Part shown: in pieces, positions 62,409 through 64,000 of the stretch
Position numbering within the stretch: position 1 is the stretch's first letter
Layout of the letters: each line of letters opens with the position of its first letter
Source: an uncultured Lachnospiraceae bacterium
Lineage (GTDB): Bacteria > Bacillota > Clostridia > Lachnospirales > Lachnospiraceae
Assembly: GCA_910584965.1 (NCBI GenBank)
Contig: CAJUDZ010000014.1
Coordinates: forward strand, 1 to 64,000
DNA length: 64,000 bases
Reading direction: 5' to 3'
Program-made: the position numbers and the translations under genes
Notes under the pieces: model-generated
Told to the model about the DNA's origin: nothing
Databases searched by the model: none
The model's input: only the letters and a program-made list of their open reading frames with translations

Positions 62409-62648
62409 TTAGCAGAAAGAATTTCCACAGCAGCTGAGAAGGATCAACAGCCAGATCCAGTTACCGCATCCGCACCCGCATCCGTCGGAATTGTTGTTGA
62501 AAAGACCGAAGCCGCTTCCGCCGCATCCACAGCCGTCATTTCCGCCGCAGACAGAGAATAAAATGATAAGCCAGATCAGAGAACAACAGCCGTTGTTTCC
62601 CTCTCTTGTGTTATTGCATCCGCAATGGGTTGCTGATAAATCACTCAT
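62409..62648 (-). CDS. Cys/Gly-rich small membrane-like protein
   Basis: The 79-residue protein has 13 cysteines and many Gly and Asn. Two hydrophobic segments (SLIWLIILFSV near 23-33 and NWIWLLILLS near 62-71) are separated by GGNDGCGCGGSG and DGCGCGCG repeats. GGAGG lies 9 bp before the start and a strong terminator follows, so it is a real gene. Similar proteins in Lachnospiraceae carry the database name 'chorion class high-cysteine protein'; that name comes from composition only. It may be a membrane-embedded, disulfide- or metal-rich peptide; function is unknown. Confidence 0.75.
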   Translation of the reverse strand: MSDLSATHCGCNNTREGNNGCCSLIWLIILFSVCGGNDGCGCGGSGFGLFNNNSDGCGCGCGNWIWLLILLSCCGNSFC

Positions 62649-62766
62649 GTGTTTATGCCTCCATGTTTTTGTTTTGTTTTATGGTTTATCTTATGTACAT
62701 GGCAGGTCCAGGTTTCCGGTGAAAAGAAAAAAATAAAAAATTTCATGAAAAGGTGTATGACAGAAG

Positions 62767-64000
62767 ATGAACATACAAGTACAATGCTGCGGTATTGCAA
62801 TACTGCTTCTATTATGGATATTTTATTTAAGACAGAAGCCGCTTGGGCTTTATTCGGTAAAATTGTTCCTGATTACGCTTGGGATGACTTCTTTTTGTGT
62901 GACGATGGATATTCTTTCCATTGCAGCGATCCTTCATATGGAACAGATTCCGGCGTTTTTGCTGGCGTTTATCTGTAAAACTTATATCGTTTCTTTGGTG
63001 TGGGTCGGATATTTCGGCCTGCTTTATTCCTGTACGGAACTGGCAAAGTCGAGAAGCGAGCGGTTAAAAAAGAACAGGGCCTATACGGTGACGGTGCTGG
63101 CCGGCACGGTTCTGATTTATATGCTTCCGATTCATTATTATCTGGAAGGAACGGCCGTTTATACATATGGGCCGGCCTGTATGACGACTTATGCCTTTGC
63201 GCTTTTGTTTGTCCTTCTGACCATTTTTAAAATGTTGTTCCGGGGAAAAGAAATGAATGCCAAACGTCGTAAGACCGTGATAATCTGGATGATGATCTGG
63301 ATTGTGGCGGCCGTTGTGCAGTTTTTAAATGCCAGACTGCTTCTGGTCGGTTTTGCTTCGGTGCTCGGCATGGTCATCCTGTTTTTTGAGCTGGAGAATC
63401 CGGATGCCAATCTGGACAGGGAAACAGGGGCATATAATGCCCACGCGCTCGGAGAATATGTGAGACAGCTTTATGGCGATCAGAAGCGTTTTTCCTCCAT
63501 TATGCTCGTCCTGTCCGATACCGGCAGGCAGCATGACGGGAATGAAGGAATGCGTCAGGATATTGCTTTTCGGGAGATCGTAAGTTATCTGGAAAAAATC
63601 AGGGATGTCAAGGTATTTAAGACGGTAGAGCGGGAGCTGATTCTGATTACCGATAATGCGGAGAGAATTCAGAAAATTTTCCGTAAACTGCAGGAACGTT
63701 TTGAACATCCGTGGCATAGCAAAAGGCTGGAAGATGCGATGTACCTGAATCCTTACTATGTGCTGATGACGGATTCTTCCATATTTAAAAATGCGGAAGA
63801 AATCTTCCGGATGCTTCGGTATTTCAGGGTGGAGGAAAAAAATCCGGAAAAACATATCATTCTGCTGGATGACAGCCGGGTGGCACGTTTCCGGGAAAAA
63901 GAAGAAACGAAAGAAATGATTCTTGAGGCGGTTATGGAAGACCGGATTGAAGTCTTTTTCCAGCCGATTTATTCCACCAAAGAAAACCGTTTTGTTTCGG
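62767..64000 (+). CDS. EAL-domain protein with degenerate GGDEF (truncated by the window end)
   Basis: The frame is open to the window end (at least 411 codons). Residues 1 to about 215 hold about seven membrane helices. Then comes a GGDEF-like region starting LDRETGAYNAHAL in which the signature is lost (VERELILIT where GGDEF is expected), and the start of an EAL domain, RIEVFFQPIYS, at about residue 397. It should be a membrane-bound c-di-GMP phosphodiesterase or sensor. The ATG at 62767 is the first in frame after a stop at 62758. The PilZ receptor at 53 kb is a possible partner. The EAL active site lies beyond the window. Confidence 0.85.
   Translation, partial: MNIQVQCCGIAILLLLWIFYLRQKPLGLYSVKLFLITLGMTSFCVTMDILSIAAILHMEQIPAFLLAFICKTYIVSLVWVGYFGLLYSCTELAKSRSERLKKNRAYTVTVLAGTVLIYMLPIHYYLEGTAVYTYGPACMTTYAFALLFVLLTIFKMLFRGKEMNAKRRKTVIIWMMIWIVAAVVQFLNARLLLVGFASVLGMVILFFELENPDANLDRETGAYNAHALGEYVRQLYGDQKRFSSIMLVLSDTGRQHDGNEGMRQDIAFREIVSYLEKIRDVKVFKTVERELILITDNAERIQKIFRKLQERFEHPWHSKRLEDAMYLNPYYVLMTDSSIFKNAEEIFRMLRYFRVEEKNPEKHIILLDDSRVARFREKEETKEMILEAVMEDRIEVFFQPIYSTKENRFVS

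Noticed and set aside
1..64000. CRISPR arrays, tRNA/rRNA genes, IS elements, prophage or plasmid genes
   Set aside because: I looked for spaced repeats, tRNA-like folds ending in CCA, transposase or integrase motifs and terminal inverted repeats and saw none; a dedicated search could still find something short.

Overview
The window looks like a chromosomal segment of an anaerobic, low-to-moderate GC Firmicute, most likely a gut-type Lachnospiraceae (Clostridia). The evidence is the clostridial Rnf order (C-D-G-E-A-B), ATP-dependent PEP carboxykinase, a zinc-type ribosomal protein L28, a T-box leader on pheST, sporulation-linked families (YtfJ/GerW, SpoIID, SleB) and strong AGGAGG-type ribosome sites. 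No phage, IS element, CRISPR array, tRNA or rRNA was found. The genes are intact and housekeeping-like, with a few accessory islands.

0-9 kb: a DEDD exonuclease-like protein (minus strand) stands divergent from the complete rnfCDGEAB operon, which encodes a membrane ferredoxin:NAD+ oxidoreductase. An aldo/keto reductase fused to a ferredoxin-like tail and a MATE transporter follow. 9-14 kb: a GHKL histidine kinase and LytTR regulator (minus) stand divergent from an ABC exporter with a BceAB-like architecture. Repeated LytTR-like sites lie between them. 14-20.8 kb: a GH95 fucosidase-type enzyme, the flavin transferase ApbE (which would flavinylate RnfG and RnfD), a membrane-anchored GH25 muramidase, an AP2-HNH-AP2-like protein with a degenerate HNH core, and a SleB-type hydrolase. 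20.8-31.6 kb: an uncharacterised three-gene membrane operon, thrC, citrate synthase with a structured leader, deoC, an aminopeptidase P, and a run of small or sporulation-associated genes (DUF2953-YtfJ, a 46-residue membrane peptide, a J-domain protein).

31.8-45.2 kb: rpmB, pckA, a transglutaminase-like protein, a structured non-coding RNA (probably 6S RNA), a large SpoIID/LytB protein, a BrkB-like membrane protein, T-box-pheST, an M18 aminopeptidase and queA. 45.2-54 kb: a small XRE regulator stands divergent from a six-gene glycopolymer operon (CDP-polyol phosphotransferase, cytidylyltransferase, epimerase, pyruvyltransferase, flippase, GT-C-like membrane protein). Two identical operators overlap the operon promoter. 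PilZ and VanZ genes follow. 54-64 kb: aroA and tyrA (minus), an EF-G paralogue with altered GTPase motifs, leuS, three small minus-strand genes including a Cys/Gly-rich peptide, and a truncated EAL protein with a degenerate GGDEF domain.

The strongest candidates for under-described biology are the XRE double-operator glycopolymer operon, the AP2/degenerate-HNH protein, the LytTR operator array driving a Bce-like exporter, the Cys/Gly-rich peptide locus, and the leader of the citrate synthase gene.
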